Positions 16,386 to 24,640 of a DNA stretch of 64,000 nt are shown piece by piece; the first letter of the stretch is position 1; each line of letters starts with the position of its first letter. The stretch is taken from assembly GCF_001542405.1 (NCBI RefSeq), contig NZ_LNCD01000031.1, forward strand, positions 1 through 64,000, given 5' to 3'. Origin of the DNA: Rhizobium altiplani. Lineage in GTDB: Bacteria; Pseudomonadota; Alphaproteobacteria; Rhizobiales; Rhizobiaceae. The notes below the pieces were generated by a model that made no database searches, was not told where the DNA came from, and was given only the letters and a program-made list of their open reading frames with translations. Made by a program: the position numbers and the translations under genes.

Positions 16386-16568
16386 ATGCTAAAGATCTTT
16401 GCGGTATGCCTTGTGATCGCGCCGACGGTTCTTGTTGATCATGCCGTCATGGCAATGACGCGCGAACAAACCCATGCGGTCCGTGCCCAATCACAAAAGA
16501 AACCGCCCAAACCCAAACTTGGGTATCTGGATCTGTTCATTCCGCCGACCAAGGGAAACGGGTTCTGA
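16386..16568 (+). CDS. Small exported protein, 60 aa
   Basis: Starts at ATG 16386 behind a strong ribosome site (AAAGGAG). Residues 1-23 form a signal peptide (MLKIFAVCLVIAPTVLVDH). The mature part is about 37 residues, basic and proline-rich in the middle (QSQKKPPKPKLGYLDLF), with no Cys. The open frame runs upstream without a ribosome site, so the short form is preferred. A hybrid box 55 bp upstream supports expression with the other stress genes. No family recognised. Confidence 0.6.
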   Translation: MLKIFAVCLVIAPTVLVDHAVMAMTREQTHAVRAQSQKKPPKPKLGYLDLFIPPTKGNGF

Positions 16569-16789
16569 TGTCCCATTCGTGCCCAACGTGATACTGAGCA
16601 CGGAATCTTGGCATATCACCGCTCTGGTGTCCGTCGTCTTTTGTTTTGGGCGCGGGAACCGCCAATTCCAAAGAATGGCTGTTCTAATCCTTGCGGACCC
16701 ATTCGCACACGCATCAGAGTGCACGACGGCGTAACGATTAATTGCGGCAATCGAAATCCGTTGTCCCTCGCGCACTTGAACACGCTGCA

Positions 16790-16803
16790 TTGACATCAAT
16801 CAA
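16790..16803 (+). promoter_or_regulatory. FixK/FNR box TTGACATCAATCAA
   Basis: Perfect palindrome 59 bp before the 75-aa gene starting at 16863. The rest of the 294-bp gap (16569-16862) shows nothing recognisable. Confidence 0.8.
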
Positions 16804-16862
16804 GGTCTTCTCAGCGGAGAGAGGAAGCATCGATAATACTTCCGGCACCTGGAGAGTGGTAG

Positions 16863-17090
16863 ATGAACCACCTGTTTCTAACCCTATCGGACTTGGACAA
16901 ACTCTCTGCCTATTGGTATCGACACTACGACATGCCGCTAGATGAGGCGGTTTCCTCCCGCGTCTGCGCGCTGGCGATCCAAATCTACCGACTCGGCATC
17001 AGTAGCGTCGATGATATTTCGCGAATACTCATTGCGAGATTTCCGCCAGAACGCGCCTCGAGGAAACTGTTTTCAGACACCGTTCACTAG
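16863..17090 (+). CDS. Small helical protein, 75 aa
   Basis: 75-residue soluble protein with no known motif: an N-terminal LSDLDKLSAYWYRHYDMPLDEAV helix and a second helical part, VCALAIQIYRLGISSVDDISRILIARF. The perfect FixK box at the standard distance is the best evidence that the gene is real. Its stop overlaps the 3' end of the convergent flavin-binding-family gene by 4 bp. Confidence 0.6.
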   Translation: MNHLFLTLSDLDKLSAYWYRHYDMPLDEAVSSRVCALAIQIYRLGISSVDDISRILIARFPPERASRKLFSDTVH

Positions 17091-17590
17091 GTCAGGAGAT
17101 GCAAGCGTCTCGTAATTCGACGGAAAGCGAGCCTAGAAGGCTGTGTCTGTAGGCGATCAAGGACCATAGTTCCACCACGCTCAGCCAATCTGCATCCGGC
17201 TCGGCCGGAGACATCGTTCATATAGACGCCGTAGAAGAGATGGGGAGAGGCATGCGCTGGTGGAACTTCATCAGGCTTCGGCGAGCCGATTTCAAGACGT
17301 TCCTCGTGCCAAGCGTTATCAAGAAACTCCTGGAACTCGCCACTGAGCACTACGCTTCTCCAACTGCCCTTCGATGGCCGACCTGAAGACACACCGTCGG
17401 ATTCTGTCGTATCCACTCGACTTTTCGTCCGGGCATGGAGAAAGCCATAGGCTACTCTTGACTGGAACGCGAAGTAGATGGGACCGACGTACGGTTGCCC
17501 TTCGTTAGTGCAAGCCAGATGGCCAAAGTGCCTTCCTCTCAGCATTTCCAGGCATTCCGCATGCGTCATGCTTTTCAATGCCATTGACAT
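17087..17590 (-). CDS. Pyridoxamine-5'-phosphate-oxidase-like FMN-binding protein with an out-of-frame segment
   Basis: 167 aa. The N-terminal part (MTHAECLEMLRGRHFGHLACTNEGQPYVGPIYFAF) and SWRSVVLSGEFQEF belong to the PPOX-type split-barrel family. Residues about 52-76 (nt 17362-17440) do not fit, whereas the next frame over those bases reads SMPGRKVEWIRQNPTVCLQV, exactly the expected family sequence. So two indels that cancel each other bracket a 26-codon scrambled stretch that falls in the FMN-contact region. The ORF is open but flavin binding is probably damaged. It is the last gene of a minus-strand set with the BON protein and a small membrane protein. Confidence 0.75.
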   Translation of the reverse strand: MSMALKSMTHAECLEMLRGRHFGHLACTNEGQPYVGPIYFAFQSRVAYGFLHARTKSRVDTTESDGVSSGRPSKGSWRSVVLSGEFQEFLDNAWHEERLEIGSPKPDEVPPAHASPHLFYGVYMNDVSGRAGCRLAERGGTMVLDRLQTQPSRLAFRRITRRLHLLT

Positions 17591-17607
17591 TTAAATCACT
17601 CCGTTTC

Positions 17608-17778
17608 TCAACGTCGATCCTCGACCGATCGTTGCAACCGAAAATCTGACCGGGTGACACTGTCTGCATGATAAAAGAGGACGCTAAACACCGTCGCAAT
17701 CATCACGATGAGTACCAGCAGCAACGCATGGTCAAGAACCAACCAGCGCAGCCATTTGTAACCGTCTTGGACGTGCAT
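17608..17778 (-). CDS. Small single-helix membrane protein, 56 aa
   Basis: ATG at 17776-17778 with AGGA eight bases upstream; TGA at 17608-17610. Residues about 13-36 form one strong transmembrane helix (WLVLDHALLLVLIVMIATVF), preceded by MHVQDGYKWLR and followed by a basic tail. It fits between the BON gene (66 bp upstream) and the flavin-binding-family gene (17 bp downstream) on the same strand, so the three are probably one transcript. Not recognised as a known family. Confidence 0.6.
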   Translation of the reverse strand: MHVQDGYKWLRWLVLDHALLLVLIVMIATVFSVLFYHADSVTRSDFRLQRSVEDRR

Positions 17779-17844
17779 GTCGCAATCCTACTTGTTGAGC
17801 AAGTCTGGGTTCAGCCTCGCCAATTCTGTTCTACATGCTCCTGA

Positions 17845-18495
17845 TCAGCCGCTGACCGCGAGATCGTTGATGACGCTGACGACTCCAGGAATCGACCAGG
17901 CGGCCCGCTCCGCAACGCTGCGTTCCCGCCAACCGGTTACCCCACCCTTCAGCGTGACGTTGCCACCGGAAACGTCGATCTGGATTCGGTCCGCCTCTAC
18001 CTCGGCATTACGTTTCAGTGCACCCTCGATGCGATTCTTGACATCGGGAATGGATGCCACGGGTTTGATCGACAATACGTTTGTTACTCCGACGACGCCG
18101 CCAAGCTTCATGACCGCTTTTTCAGCCGCCACCCGCTGGAAATGCCATGGCACCTCTCCTGACAACGTCACCCAGCCTTTTTGAACTTTGACGCCGATCG
18201 CGCCGTCCGGCAGCAGCGCGTCCCACTCAATGATGTCCAAGGCCCGCGCCGCGATCTCGTCGTCCGCATGGTGCTTGCGGCCCGCGTACCGGACCTCGAG
18301 CGTCTCGGCGAGAGCACGCACACCTTTCACCCGCTTCACGGCCATTTCAGCAGCGATCTTTTCTGCGTAGCTGCCAACATGGCCTGACAAGGTGACGACG
18401 CCGTCCTCGACCGCGACGCCGATATTGGCCGCATCGACGCTCGGTTCGAACCCGAGTTCGTCGATGATGTTTTGGCGTAATGCGAGATCGTTCAT
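17845..18495 (-). CDS. Triple-BON-domain protein
   Basis: 216 aa from ATG 18493-18495 (GGAGG upstream; the frame is open seven codons more). Three BON domains in a row, about 1-70, 75-145 and 148-216, each with the typical hydrophobic-Gly pattern (VVTLSGHVGSYAEK, WVTLSGEVPWHFQR, NVTLKGGVTGWRER). BON domains bind membranes or phospholipids and are common in osmotic-stress proteins such as OsmY. There is no signal peptide, so it is probably cytoplasmic. First gene of a three-gene set; a hybrid box lies 76 bp upstream. Confidence 0.88.
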   Translation of the reverse strand: MNDLALRQNIIDELGFEPSVDAANIGVAVEDGVVTLSGHVGSYAEKIAAEMAVKRVKGVRALAETLEVRYAGRKHHADDEIAARALDIIEWDALLPDGAIGVKVQKGWVTLSGEVPWHFQRVAAEKAVMKLGGVVGVTNVLSIKPVASIPDVKNRIEGALKRNAEVEADRIQIDVSGGNVTLKGGVTGWRERSVAERAAWSIPGVVSVINDLAVSG

Positions 18496-18571
18496 GACAA
18501 TTCCTCCATTGACCAAAATTCATCGAGGGAAGACCTTGTGTTCATGATCGGTCCCTTTTGCCGGGACTGCA

Positions 18572-18585
18572 TTGCGCTCGATCAA
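18572..18585 (-). promoter_or_regulatory. Hybrid box, minus strand TTGATCGAGCGCAA
   Basis: The same 14-mer as the site at 24827-24840, here on the minus strand and 76 bp upstream of the BON gene. Confidence 0.6.
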
Positions 18586-18641
18586 ATGACGCGAAACCGT
18601 GTACCGGCATTAATGGCGCCGCAGGAGCCGACGCGCGCCAA

Positions 18642-18655
18642 TTGAGACAGATCAA
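18642..18655 (+). promoter_or_regulatory. Near-match FixK box TTGAGACAGATCAA
   Basis: One mismatch (TTGAG) from the consensus, 46 bp before the surviving part of the plus-strand BON remnant; probably its old promoter. Confidence 0.45.
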
Positions 18656-18701
18656 AGTTCGGGCTTCTATTTGTCCCTAAGATCCACTCCTCCACATCTC
18701 A

Positions 18702-18932
18702 AACCTGATTGCGGTAGCCCCTCGCCCGACCTCGAGCGACGTCAAACGGCGGATCGAAGTAGCGTTCCGGCGCGACGCAGAACTCGAGGCTCAAGCTATC
18801 CAAGTGAACGTGCTTGACGGTCAGGTCACGCTTGATGGAACCGTCAAGCGCTGGACCGAGCGGCAGGCCGCCGAACACGCCGCCTGAGCGGCAGGCGTAA
18901 AGTCCGTCGAGGATCATCTGCGTATCGGCTAA
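18702..18932 (+). pseudogene. BON-domain remnant with a Trp-to-stop mutation
   Basis: The plus strand reads NLIAVAPRPTSSDVKRRIE, then a BON core NVLDGQVTLDGTVKRWTERQ, then AAEHAA, a TGA (18885-18887), AAGVKSVEDHLRIG and a TAA at 18930-18932. In related BON proteins the stop position is a Trp (AAWAAPGV), so TGG became TGA. The 5' part encoding the first two BON domains is missing. It lies divergent to the intact triple-BON gene and is probably a paralogue of it. Confidence 0.8.
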
Positions 18933-19195
18933 ATTTGAAGGGATTCGAGGCGGCGCCAAAGGTCTAGAGTTCGCGCCTCGAGTTGCTCCCGCTCAGCTCC
19001 GGCGCTGGCGGTTTTCTACAGTCCCCTTTCTCACATATGCAGGCGAAGGACGAGGCGCCCTTCAGCGTCGAAAATGTTGACGCTTTACAGGCCTCCAGAA
19101 CCGGGCGGCGAAGCTGCAGGTGAATCGCGCACGTCGTAACGTTGAACAGCCATGCAGCAACCTCGGCGTGCCTCTGCGGCGCTTCTACCGTATTC

Positions 19196-20746
19196 TTAGA
19201 TCGAAGCGTCGAAGTTTTCTGCTATTGCGTCTTGTGGGCGAAGTAACTCATCAATCAGAACATTGGTGGGCTTTCCTGCGTCAAACCGCTTCCATTCTAT
19301 AGCGCCTAGCGAGTGATCAAGCTGTTGCTCCAAGACTTCAATACCGGCGTCAGAGACGCCCCTTAAGCGGTCGTTTACACGCCGTCTAAGAAGTGCCGGA
19401 TCAGCATCAAGCCAGATACCCTGGAAAATGCGTTCACCGCCGTTGCACGACTCCTCAATTAACTTGCGATTCCACGGCTTGTCGAAGACGCCGTCAACGA
19501 CCACGCAACCGCCGGCCTTCAGGTGGAGCCGCGCGCGCCAGGCCATCTCCCGGTAGACCTTCGCCGAGATATCTGGTCGGTAAGCTGCCGCCGGCAGCCT
19601 TGTCTCGGGAGGAACCCCATGCAGCGCCTTTCGCAGCCTGTCGCTTTCGATTATTCGGGCACCTGGTGCGGCGCCGACTAGCGGTGCCAGGGCTTCCGCA
19701 AGCGTCGTCTTGCCTGAGCCGCTGAGGCCCCCTATTACTATCAGACGGGGTGGTTTTTCACACAGCATCGAGCCTGCGAGCTGAAAGTATGATCTTGCTT
19801 CTTTGATGAGGTTGTCGTGCTGCTGCGACTGCGCATCTGCCGCACTGGTGGCAAGAACGTGGGCACGAACTGCAGCGCGAAGCGCCAGGAAGAACGGGAG
19901 CGTCTCGAAGCCTTCCTCGTCGTCCGTCTCATCAAAGTAGCGATTCATCAACCGGTTCGCCAGCGTATACTCTCCGCGATGCCATAGATCCATCAGCAAG
20001 AACGCAAGGTCATAGAGCACGTCGCTCGTGGCTATCTGATCATTGAATTCGATGCAGTCGAACAGGCGTGGCTCGCCGTTCAGCAAGAAGATGTTTCTGA
20101 GGTGAAGATCGCCGTGGCACCTGCGTACCTTTCCTTCCTGTCCGCGTTGTTCAAGGATATCTGCAAGACTTCCCAGGGATCGATGAAAACTCGATGTGAG
20201 CTCTCGCACTTCCTCTCGAGAAAAGACATTGCTTGTCGCAAATCCGGCTTCGTTGATATCGAGAACCGACGAGACGGCTTTTCGCCCTGAAACCGTGTCG
20301 ACAGGTTTCGCGCCACGGTGATGACGCGCTATTGCATATGCCAGTGAATTGATCATTTGGGGCGTCAAGCCGCCCGACCTGGCGACGTTGTCGAGCAGCG
20401 CCGACTGATCAAAACGACGCATTTCGACGAGCGCCTCGCGTGTCGGGCCTTTGCCGTCAAGACTGTAGTGGCCGGCAGCCTCTTCCGTGATCAATCTGAC
20501 GCGAAGGTAGGTCTCCGGCGCGGTGACGCCGTTGAACTCGATCTCCTTGTGGCATGCAGCCAACCGGGCCTCGATCGAAGAGAAATCGACATAGGGAAGT
20601 TTGACCGCGCGTTTCATTTTGTAAGCGCGGTCTCCTGACAGAAAAATGATCGAGATATGCGTGCTTATGACCTCAACCGGAAGCTCATCCCTGCGCAAGG
20701 CTTCCTTCAGAAAGGCCACGATCGCGGATTGATCCTGTACGAGCAT
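19196..20746 (-). CDS. Aminoglycoside-phosphotransferase-like / P-loop kinase fusion protein
   Basis: 516 aa with two domains. The N-terminal half is a protein-kinase-like phosphotransferase (HGDLHLRNIF at about 211-220, then FDCIEFN with the metal Asp). The C-terminal half is a zeta-toxin/gluconokinase-type P-loop kinase (GLSGSGKTT at about 340-348, Asp in VVVDGVFDKP). This fusion is widespread in proteobacteria, often near usp genes; the substrates are not known and antibiotic resistance should not be assumed from the name. A perfect FixK box ends 54 bp before the start. Confidence 0.88.
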   Translation of the reverse strand: MLVQDQSAIVAFLKEALRRDELPVEVISTHISIIFLSGDRAYKMKRAVKLPYVDFSSIEARLAACHKEIEFNGVTAPETYLRVRLITEEAAGHYSLDGKGPTREALVEMRRFDQSALLDNVARSGGLTPQMINSLAYAIARHHRGAKPVDTVSGRKAVSSVLDINEAGFATSNVFSREEVRELTSSFHRSLGSLADILEQRGQEGKVRRCHGDLHLRNIFLLNGEPRLFDCIEFNDQIATSDVLYDLAFLLMDLWHRGEYTLANRLMNRYFDETDDEEGFETLPFFLALRAAVRAHVLATSAADAQSQQHDNLIKEARSYFQLAGSMLCEKPPRLIVIGGLSGSGKTTLAEALAPLVGAAPGARIIESDRLRKALHGVPPETRLPAAAYRPDISAKVYREMAWRARLHLKAGGCVVVDGVFDKPWNRKLIEESCNGGERIFQGIWLDADPALLRRRVNDRLRGVSDAGIEVLEQQLDHSLGAIEWKRFDAGKPTNVLIDELLRPQDAIAENFDASI

Positions 20747-20800
20747 GGAGATCCTCCTTCTTCAGACCGGAGATCCTGATCGACGTTCGCTGGTCTGACA

Positions 20801-20814
20801 TTGACCCTGGTCAA
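20801..20814 (-). promoter_or_regulatory. FixK/FNR box TTGACCCTGGTCAA
   Basis: Perfect palindrome 54 bp upstream of the phosphotransferase/kinase fusion gene on the minus strand. A second box for groEL lies 92 bp to its right. Confidence 0.85.
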
Positions 20815-20906
20815 TGCGTACAGCGCTCAGTGCACTTGCAAGCGGGCCAGGGTTCAGGCCACTGCCGTCCCGGAGGGATAAATCGACGAACAGCCGTGGC
20901 CCTAAT

Positions 20907-20920
20907 TTGATACTCGTCAA
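20907..20920 (+). promoter_or_regulatory. FixK/FNR box TTGATACTCGTCAA
   Basis: Perfect palindrome 79 bp before the groEL start codon. Confidence 0.8.
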
Positions 20921-20999
20921 ACAATCTCGGCCTGAAATGCGCCATTCTGAACGATGCAGAGGGCTTTGGACAAAGCCCGCGACCCGAAGGGAGGCTGGG

Positions 21000-22616
21000 A
21001 TGCCATACAAACAGATCCTTTTCAGCACGGAAGCTCGCGGCAAGGTGTTGCAGGGAGCCACAAAGCTCGCGGACGCCATTCGCCTCACTTTGGGACCTAA
21101 ATCGAAGTCTGTCCTCATCGAAAAGAAATGGGGTACGCCGATCGTCTGCAACGACGGAGTTACGATCGCGAAAGAATTCAGCCTGAGAGATCCCGAAGAG
21201 AATCTCGGCGCCAGAATGTTGCGCACCGCGGCGGAGAAAACAGGCGAGGTCGTGGGGGACGGTACGAGCACATCGACGATTCTTGCCCATGCGATGTTGG
21301 CGGACGGTCATCGCAATGTCGTGGCAGGCGCCAATGCGGTTGATCTTAAGCGCGGTCTTGACCGAGGCGCGGCGATAGCTATCAAAACCCTTGCCGAGCT
21401 CTCCCGCCCGGTGACGACAGACAGGGAGAAGGAGCAGGTGGCAGCGATCTCCGCCCATAACAATGAGATGATCGGCAAGCTCGTTGCCACCGCGATGGCA
21501 AAGGTCGGGAAGGACGGCGTAATCACCGTCGAGGAATCGAAAACGATGGAAACCCAGCTCGACGTCGTCGAAGGTATGCAATTCGACCGGGGCTATATCT
21601 CACCTTATTTCGCCACCGAGTCCGAGAAGATGGAAACTGTCCTGGAGGATGTGAGGATCCTGATCTTCGATCGAAAGATCTCTGCCCTCAATGATCTCGT
21701 TGGCGTTCTGGAGGCGATCGCGAAATCAGGCAAGGCGCTGCTGGTGATCGCCGAAGACATCGACGGCGAGGCCCTCGCTACTCTCATTGTAAACCAGATT
21801 CGTGGCACTTTGCACAACTGCGCCGTCAAGGCGCCCGGCTTCGGTGATCGTCGAAAGGAGATGCTCCGGGACATCGCCATTCTGACAGGCGGGCAGCTCA
21901 TCTCCCAGGATCTTGGTTTCAAGCTCGAGAATATCACGCTCGATCATCTCGGAGCCGCCTCGCGTGTGATTGTCGACAAAGACACGACAACGATTATTGG
22001 CGGCAGCGGCAAGCAGTCAGAGATAAAGGGGCGCGCCGACCAACTCCACAGAGATATTGAAAAGAGCACGAGCGACTACGATCGTGAAAAGATGCAGGAG
22101 CGCTTGGCGAAGCTATCCGGTGGTGTTGCTGTTATCCGGGTTGGTGCGCCGGCCGAAGCCGAGATGAGGGCAAAGAAGGAGGCCCTCGACGACGCGATAA
22201 ACGCGACTAAGGCTGCTGTTCAGGAGGGGGTTGTCCCTGGTGGTGGACTGGCGCTCTTACGGTGCGTCAGTGCCGTTGCCGCTGCCGAAGCACTCTGCGA
22301 GGGTGACGAGCGAACTGGCGTTCAGATCCTCCGACGAGCCCTGGAGGCACCAGCGCGTCAAATCGCCGAGAACTCGGCTGTCGACGGCGGAGTTGTCGTT
22401 GCCCGGATGCTGGAAAGCCAAGGCATGATTGGTTTCGACGCAGCGCGCAACCGCTACGTTGATATGCTTGAGGAAGGTATCATTGATCCAACGAAGGTCG
22501 TGCGTGTGGCCTTAGAAAACGCAGTATCGGTTGCCGGCGTGCTTCTTTTGACGGAGGCAACAATGACGGAGGTCCCCGAACCTCTCCCGTCACAACAGCC
22601 CGAAGCAATCGCGTAG
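21000..22616 (+). CDS. groEL: Solitary 60-kDa chaperonin GroEL paralogue
   Basis: 538 aa from ATG 21000 (GGGAGG upstream); the open frame extends 62 codons upstream across the FixK box, so the long start is rejected. Conserved chaperonin blocks include LGPKSKSVLIEKKWGTP, NDGVTIAKE, EKTGEVVGDGTSTST, VKAPGFGDRRKEML and VVPGGGLALLR with the ATPase Asp in DDAINATKAA. The C-terminus ends PEPLPSQQPEAIA instead of the GGM repeat tail of housekeeping GroEL. No groES precedes it. Sequence and setting indicate an extra, stress-dedicated chaperonin that would have to use GroES encoded elsewhere. Confidence 0.94.
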   Translation: MPYKQILFSTEARGKVLQGATKLADAIRLTLGPKSKSVLIEKKWGTPIVCNDGVTIAKEFSLRDPEENLGARMLRTAAEKTGEVVGDGTSTSTILAHAMLADGHRNVVAGANAVDLKRGLDRGAAIAIKTLAELSRPVTTDREKEQVAAISAHNNEMIGKLVATAMAKVGKDGVITVEESKTMETQLDVVEGMQFDRGYISPYFATESEKMETVLEDVRILIFDRKISALNDLVGVLEAIAKSGKALLVIAEDIDGEALATLIVNQIRGTLHNCAVKAPGFGDRRKEMLRDIAILTGGQLISQDLGFKLENITLDHLGAASRVIVDKDTTTIIGGSGKQSEIKGRADQLHRDIEKSTSDYDREKMQERLAKLSGGVAVIRVGAPAEAEMRAKKEALDDAINATKAAVQEGVVPGGGLALLRCVSAVAAAEALCEGDERTGVQILRRALEAPARQIAENSAVDGGVVVARMLESQGMIGFDAARNRYVDMLEEGIIDPTKVVRVALENAVSVAGVLLLTEATMTEVPEPLPSQQPEAIA

Positions 22617-22680
22617 ACGACGAAGGCAGTTCGAAGCTTTCGTGGTCGCTCGTAATACCTTTGCGAATGAGTGTGACGAG

Positions 22681-23010
22681 CTAAATCGGCAACTGCGCGC
22701 TTTCGCGCGCGATATCTTCGGCCGCCGTAAACACTAGTTCGTGCATCTCGTTCTGGATCGTCGCCTCATCGACGTCCTCGCCAGCATCTTTGAGGTCTTT
22801 CAAGACCTTTCTCAGAATGACCTCGTCTCCCGGCGCCGAACTGCCGGCTTCCATGACTTCGGCAACATAAGCATCCCTGTCATTTCGTCCGATCAAAGAA
22901 CATACCCACTGTGCCAGGAGGCGATTTCGACGCGAACGCACCTCGAGCAGCCGTTCAAAATCAAGAATGTATCGATCCTCGAGCAGTCTCCGTCTATCGT
23001 CGCATTTCAT
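22681..23010 (-). CDS. DUF1476 protein, paralogue of the alphaproteobacterial ATPase inhibitor zeta
   Basis: 109 aa from ATG 23008-23010, eight bases after GGAGG. The pattern ARRNRLLAQWV-like (here RSRRNRLLAQW), AYVAEVMEAG, GDEVILRKVLKDLKDAG and IQNEMHELVFTAAEDI is that of the DUF1476 family, four-helix proteins of which the housekeeping member (zeta) blocks ATP hydrolysis by F1-ATPase in alphaproteobacteria. Its N-terminus, the inhibitory part in zeta, differs (MKCDDRRRLLEDRY). A perfect FixK box lies 78 bp upstream, so a low-oxygen form of the inhibitor is a reasonable inference. Confidence 0.82.
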   Translation of the reverse strand: MKCDDRRRLLEDRYILDFERLLEVRSRRNRLLAQWVCSLIGRNDRDAYVAEVMEAGSSAPGDEVILRKVLKDLKDAGEDVDEATIQNEMHELVFTAAEDIARESAQLPI

Positions 23011-23088
23011 GATCTGGTCCTCCAATCGACATAGTCGGTCCGATTGTTAGCTAGGAACTCTTATCGGTCATTGGGGAACAGGTGCGCA

Positions 23089-23102
23089 TTGACATGCGTC
23101 AA
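23089..23102 (-). promoter_or_regulatory. FixK/FNR box TTGACATGCGTCAA
   Basis: Perfect palindrome 78 bp upstream of the DUF1476 gene. Apart from this box and the one at 23375, the 480-bp gap 23011-23493 holds nothing I recognise. Confidence 0.8.
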
Positions 23103-23374
23103 TGTTCAACGGGCTCGAAATCGTCCACGAGGACGCGACCATCAAGAGGTGAAAACAATCGTTGATTTATCGCTTTCGTGTTGTTTGTCGTTGACGGGTA
23201 TCCGTGTGAAAGAGACTACTCGATGGCGCGCCCCGTGACTTTCTGCCCTTCACCTCGGTAGGTCAACAAAGTGTGGCGGTTCAGCCCGATCTACCGTCGA
23301 TGCGAGCGTGGGCTAAGCATTGCGGTCCCGCCATTTGGTGGAAGCGACGTCAGCGGCGCAAGCTGACTCGTTCT

Positions 23375-23388
23375 TTGACCGGAATCAA
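23375..23388 (+). promoter_or_regulatory. FixK/FNR box TTGACCGGAATCAA
   Basis: Perfect palindrome 105 bp before the hsp20 start, longer than the usual spacing; a transcript start with a longer leader would explain this. Confidence 0.75.
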
Positions 23389-23493
23389 AGTTTCACGATG
23401 CGGAACGTGCTTTGATCATTGGGCTCGTTCTCGAGTGCAAATCAGTGTAGTGGGATCCGGCTTCCGGACCTCCTTGGAAAACAGGAGATGATC

Positions 23494-24018
23494 ATGCCCG
23501 ACAAATTCCCCGTTAAGACAGAACCCAAGACTTCTGCTCCGGGTCAAGGCGGCTTCTGGTCGCCCTTCGAGTCCCTTCGCACGGAAATTGACCGCCTGTT
23601 CGACGACTTTGGTCCCTCGTCATGGCGTCCGCTTGCCCGGCCCCTGCTGGGACGCATATCTGGAGGATCGAACGGCGGATGGGTAGTGTCACCTGCCGTT
23701 GATGTCGTAGAAAAGGACGACGCATTTGAAATCACGGCGGAAGTCCCCGGCCTCGACGAGAAAAACATCGAGGTCTCGCTCGCGAACGGCGTACTGACCA
23801 TCCGCGGCGAGAAGACTGAGGAGAAGGAGGACAAGGATAAATCGTATCACGTTTCTGAGCGTCACTACGGCTCCTTCCAGCGCTCCTTCCAGCTTCCGGA
23901 GTACGTCGATACAGACAAGGTGAGCGCCGCCTTCGCGAAGGGCATCCTTAAGGTGACGCTGCCCAAGACCCCCAATGCGAAGAGAAACGATCGGAAGATT
24001 GAGATCGCGGCGGGTTGA
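23494..24018 (+). CDS. Hsp20-family small heat-shock protein
   Basis: 174 aa. Start at ATG 23494, with AGGAG six bases upstream; the ATG at 23488 abuts the same AGGAG. Residues about 1-60 are a disordered Pro/Gly arm with WSPFESLRTEIDRLFDDF; the alpha-crystallin domain covers about 62-165 (VVSPAVDVVEKDDAFEITAE, VPGLDEKNIEVSL, GVLTIRGEK, then FAKGILKVTLPKT). The IxI tail motif is seen as KIEIAAG. It acts as an ATP-independent holdase in the cytoplasm. The FixK box upstream joins it to the low-oxygen set with GroEL. Confidence 0.94.
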   Translation: MPDKFPVKTEPKTSAPGQGGFWSPFESLRTEIDRLFDDFGPSSWRPLARPLLGRISGGSNGGWVVSPAVDVVEKDDAFEITAEVPGLDEKNIEVSLANGVLTIRGEKTEEKEDKDKSYHVSERHYGSFQRSFQLPEYVDTDKVSAAFAKGILKVTLPKTPNAKRNDRKIEIAAG

Positions 24019-24369
24019 GAAGCGACGCACGTTCTGGTGTAGAACCAAATTGGCCGACAGCGTTTAAGTGGGTTGCTCCGCTTGCATTCGATGTGACGCC
24101 AAGCGGCGCCTTTGCATATGTCCAAACAACTCAGCCCTGCGACCGCGGGGCCTTCTTTTGTGCGTAAGCCACCAGTTTGACAGTCCGCGTCGTTGCCCCA
24201 ATTGCTCGGATCCGTCTCTAGTTAAAAACGCACGAGTATACGCTGGTCGTGTGGTCCGTCCTGCTATGCAAAGACTATTGCGGCGCAGGCTGCATGTGGT
24301 GAATCGGCTTGCCGTCTATCGCGATCGCTTGCATATTTTTGAGGTTCTTGACATCCGCTCTAACCGCGT

Positions 24370-24640
24370 CGGCCGGTTCACCTTGAGCGTCAGTTTGATG
24401 AGCTTAGCGGTCAGCGCGAATGGGGGCTGGTAATCGGCATCGTTGACACCGGTCAGAGTGTCGGAGCCGATATCGAAGTTCTCACCCCACTACAGGATCA
24501 TCGGCAGGGTGTGCTCCGTCGCCTTAGTGTCCACGGCCCTGCCGTCCGCCTTGAGTGTGCCGCTGCCGGATCGTCCGAGGCCGCTCATATTATTGTATGC
24601 GAGCGTTCCTGCGCCGAGGCCGTCATAGCCGAACCGTCGA
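24370..24640 (-). pseudogene. Arylsulfatase C-terminal remnant
   Basis: The minus strand reads YDGLGAGTLAYNNMSGLGRS, GSGTLKADGRAVDTKATEHT, LPMIL, a TAG, then WGENFDIGSDTLTGVNDADY and QPPFALTAKLIKLTLKVNRP. This is the C-terminal domain typical of bacterial arylsulfatases (GTLAYNNLSGLG, W-x-E-x-FDIGSDTGTPVDDxDYxxPF). One in-frame stop, no catalytic N-terminal domain. The rest of the 800-bp gap 24019-24826 shows nothing recognisable on either strand. Confidence 0.75.

Noticed and set aside
19196..20746. Aminoglycoside resistance gene
   Set aside because: The phosphotransferase fold is fused to a P-loop kinase and regulated by FixK; this fusion family has no shown resistance role.
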